NCBI GenBank assembly: GCA_020717935.1
Contig: DYDK01000086.1
Span: 1-7,336, forward strand
Source: Desulfocapsa sp.
Lineage (GTDB): Bacteria > Desulfobacterota > Desulfobulbia > Desulfobulbales > Desulfocapsaceae
Reading direction: 5' to 3'
Length of the DNA: 7,336 nucleotides
Shown in pieces: positions 6,596 through 7,336 of this stretch. Under the pieces are notes generated by a model. The model was not told the DNA's origin and did no database searches. It saw only the letters and a list, made by a program, of their open reading frames with translations. The position numbers and the translations under genes are program-made. Numbering within the stretch: position 1 is the first letter of the stretch; each line of letters opens with the position of its first letter.

Positions 6596-6612
6596 AATTC
6601 ACCCCGTAGTAT
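6584..6612 (+). promoter_or_regulatory. Candidate cassette promoter Pc
   Basis: TTGACT (6584-6589) and TAGTAT (6607-6612) are spaced by exactly 17 bases and read toward the cassettes. The -35 matches 5 of 6 consensus positions and the -10 matches 4 of 6. The -35 lies in codons 3-4 of intI on the opposite strand, so the promoter overlaps the integrase start, comparable to the intI-embedded Pc of class 1 integrons. The cassette start codon lies about 170 bases downstream. Function is inferred from position and consensus. Confidence 0.5.
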
Positions 6613-6650
6613 CGTGCGTACATAGAAAATAATCATAAGAAACCTAATAT

Positions 6651-6719
6651 GTGGACACCTCTTATGCTTATTTTCCGTATTTCAAGATCAATATAAGAAT
6701 AAGCGGAAAGTTTGTCCAC
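6651..6719. repeat. Split inverted repeat in the intI-attI spacer
   Basis: GTGGACA-N8-GCTTATT (6651-6672) is mirrored by AATAAGC-N8-TGTCCAC (6698-6719). Both halves match exactly, and both have an 8-base variable gap. An alternative pairing of CTTATGCTTATTTT (6661-6674) with 6691-6704 (12 of 14) is also possible. Candidates are accessory integrase-binding or regulator-binding sites, or the remnant ends of a tiny mobile element. Confidence 0.55.
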
Positions 6720-6740
6720 CCATATAAGAAAATAGGGTGG
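6716..6740. repeat. CCACCC/GGGTGG hairpin upstream of attI
   Basis: CCACCC (6716-6721) pairs with GGGTGG (6735-6740) around a 13-base AT-rich loop. It overlaps the right arm of the split inverted repeat, so the two structures would be mutually exclusive. In RNA from the candidate Pc it would lie in the leader, about 48 bases before the cassette start codon. Confidence 0.4.
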
Positions 6741-6762
6741 AAAAATGGCGGCTTATTACACT

Positions 6763-6769
6763 GTTAGAC
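6763..6769 (+). other. attI: attI recombination core
   Basis: GTTAGAC fits the integron core consensus GTTRRRY. Cassette insertion occurs between the G (6763) and the first T (6764). It lies 168 bases from the intI start on the cassette side, and the base composition changes to AT-rich immediately after it. The outer limits of attI, including accessory integrase sites, cannot be set by eye. Confidence 0.8.
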
Positions 6770-7331
6770 AGATTGAAGGAGGGAGATATGGCTTTAGAAT
6801 GTTGTTCGTGTACTGAAAAAGGTGGATTTCTTAAGGATGCGCTATTTCAAAAAATAATGGGAAAAGACTATTGTCAGGCTTGTGCAATAAAGTTTGTCAA
6901 AGCTGCTACAGAAAAAATAATAATAACAACAACAAATAATGTAGATGGTTATAAAGTTAGTAAATATATCGACATAGAAAGTGTTGAAATTGTTGTCGGA
7001 ACCGGGGTATTTAGTGAAATCGGAGGAGAAATTTCTGATTTCTTTGGGGCGCGCTCAGGAGCATTTGAAAAAAAACTACAAAAGGGTAAGAAAACGGCGC
7101 TTGATATCCTTAGATATAGAGCGTTCGAGAAAGGCGGCAATGCAGTTATCGCCATCGATTTGGATTACACCGAATTTTCAGGAAATAGAATCGGACTAAT
7201 CGCTAATGGAACAATTGTTAAATTAATAGCAGTGTAGCGTATAGAGAAGGAAAAGGGGCGCAACTATTTTCTCGAATCTTTTGTCTAACCCGTCAATACA
7301 CCCGATCGCTACGCTCCGGGTGATTTTTTCG
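6764..7331 (+). mobile_element. First integron gene cassette
   Basis: A 568-bp cassette running from TTAGAC at the attI junction to the G of the GTTAGG core at the end of its attC. It contains one gene in the forward direction, with the ribosome binding site only 12 bases inside the left boundary and no promoter of its own visible. This is the standard cassette layout. AT-rich codon use contrasts with the intI, regulator and transpeptidase genes and fits acquisition from another genome. Confidence 0.88.
6788..7237 (+). CDS. Cassette-encoded zinc-ribbon/YbjQ (UPF0145)-domain protein
   Basis: A 149-residue protein. Its N terminus has two CxxC pairs, Cys5/Cys8 and Cys29/Cys32, spaced like a zinc-ribbon or treble-clef knuckle. 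Residues about 44-146 match the YbjQ/UPF0145 (DUF74) domain: ITTTNNVDGYKVSKYIDI, VVGTGVFSEIGG, the signature GARSGAFEKKLQKGKKTALDI near 87-107, and GGNAVIAIDLDY at 116-127. YbjQ domains are annotated as putative heavy-metal-binding pentamers with no settled function. No signal peptide or membrane segment is seen, so it is probably cytoplasmic. The ATG at 6788 is chosen because AAGGAGG (6776-6782) sits five bases upstream and inside the cassette. A GTG at 6737 in the same frame lies across the attI junction and belongs to the host side. Expression probably depends on Pc. The biochemical role is unknown. Confidence 0.88.
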   Translation: MALECCSCTEKGGFLKDALFQKIMGKDYCQACAIKFVKAATEKIIITTTNNVDGYKVSKYIDIESVEIVVGTGVFSEIGGEISDFFGARSGAFEKKLQKGKKTALDILRYRAFEKGGNAVIAIDLDYTEFSGNRIGLIANGTIVKLIAV

Positions 7332-7336
7332 TTAGG
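7283..7336 (+). repeat. attC: attC site of the first cassette (last base beyond window)
   Basis: The site opens with GTCTAAC (7283-7289, R'' consensus RYYYAAC) and closes with GTTAGG (7331-7336, R' consensus GTTRRRY with its final base outside the window). Between them, CACCCG (7299-7304) pairs with CGGGTG (7317-7322) around a 12-base loop, giving the imperfect palindrome expected of a folded attC. The site is about 55 bases, at the short end for attC. R'' is the exact complement of the GTTAGAC that forms when the cassette circularises. The new TTAGG at the right end is the start of a second cassette. Confidence 0.87.

Noticed and set aside
6596..6650. A LexA (SOS) operator controlling intI
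   Set aside because: SOS control of intI is known in other integrons, but I found no convincing CTGT-N8-ACAG-type palindrome here. LexA sites differ between phyla, so absence is not proven.

Overview
The window looks like chromosomal DNA of a Gram-negative bacterium. It carries an endonuclease-type MutL, a YafK-like periplasmic L,D-transpeptidase, a 3D-domain lipoprotein, a Crp/Fnr regulator and a chromosomal integron. The gene set, moderate GC and style of the dispersed palindromes suggest a sulfur-cycle Desulfobacterota (Desulfobulbales-like) genome. That assignment is an impression from gene content, not a measurement.

Layout. Positions 1-129 may be the tail of an upstream reading frame. 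mutL (142-2118, +) follows, and a lipoprotein-like 3D-domain protein (2100-2750, +) overlaps its 3' end, with a strong ribosome binding site inside the mutL tail. Positions 2751-3487 have no convincing gene. They hold a cluster of GGTCATTTGGGG-type repeats around a long hairpin (2899-3008) and a 178-bp foldback, MITE-like element with 17-bp perfect terminal inverted repeats (3150-3327). A secreted YafK/YkuD-family enzyme with a coiled-coil tail follows (3488-4663, +). It converges on a cysteine-free Crp/Fnr-family regulator (4841-5503, -). REP-like palindromes lie on both sides of the regulator.

The right-hand part is the head of an integron. The integrase gene intI (5582-6595, -) has the extra IntI-specific segment and all catalytic residues. 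A candidate cassette promoter reading rightward overlaps the intI start. A structured spacer with nested inverted repeats leads to an attI core GTTAGAC (6763-6769). The first gene cassette (6764-7331) follows, ending in an attC site that runs to the last base. The 5' box of that attC, GTCTAAC, is the exact reverse complement of the GTTAGAC that would re-form if the cassette circularised, which independently fixes the cassette boundaries. The cassette is visibly AT-richer than its neighbours. It encodes a 149-residue protein with a four-cysteine zinc-ribbon-like N terminus fused to a YbjQ/UPF0145 domain. A second cassette begins at the window edge.

How the genes work together: the integrase, attI, promoter and cassette form one functional unit for capturing and expressing mobile genes. 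The other genes (mismatch repair, cell-wall remodelling, regulation) are ordinary chromosomal neighbours. No functional link between them and the integron is visible.
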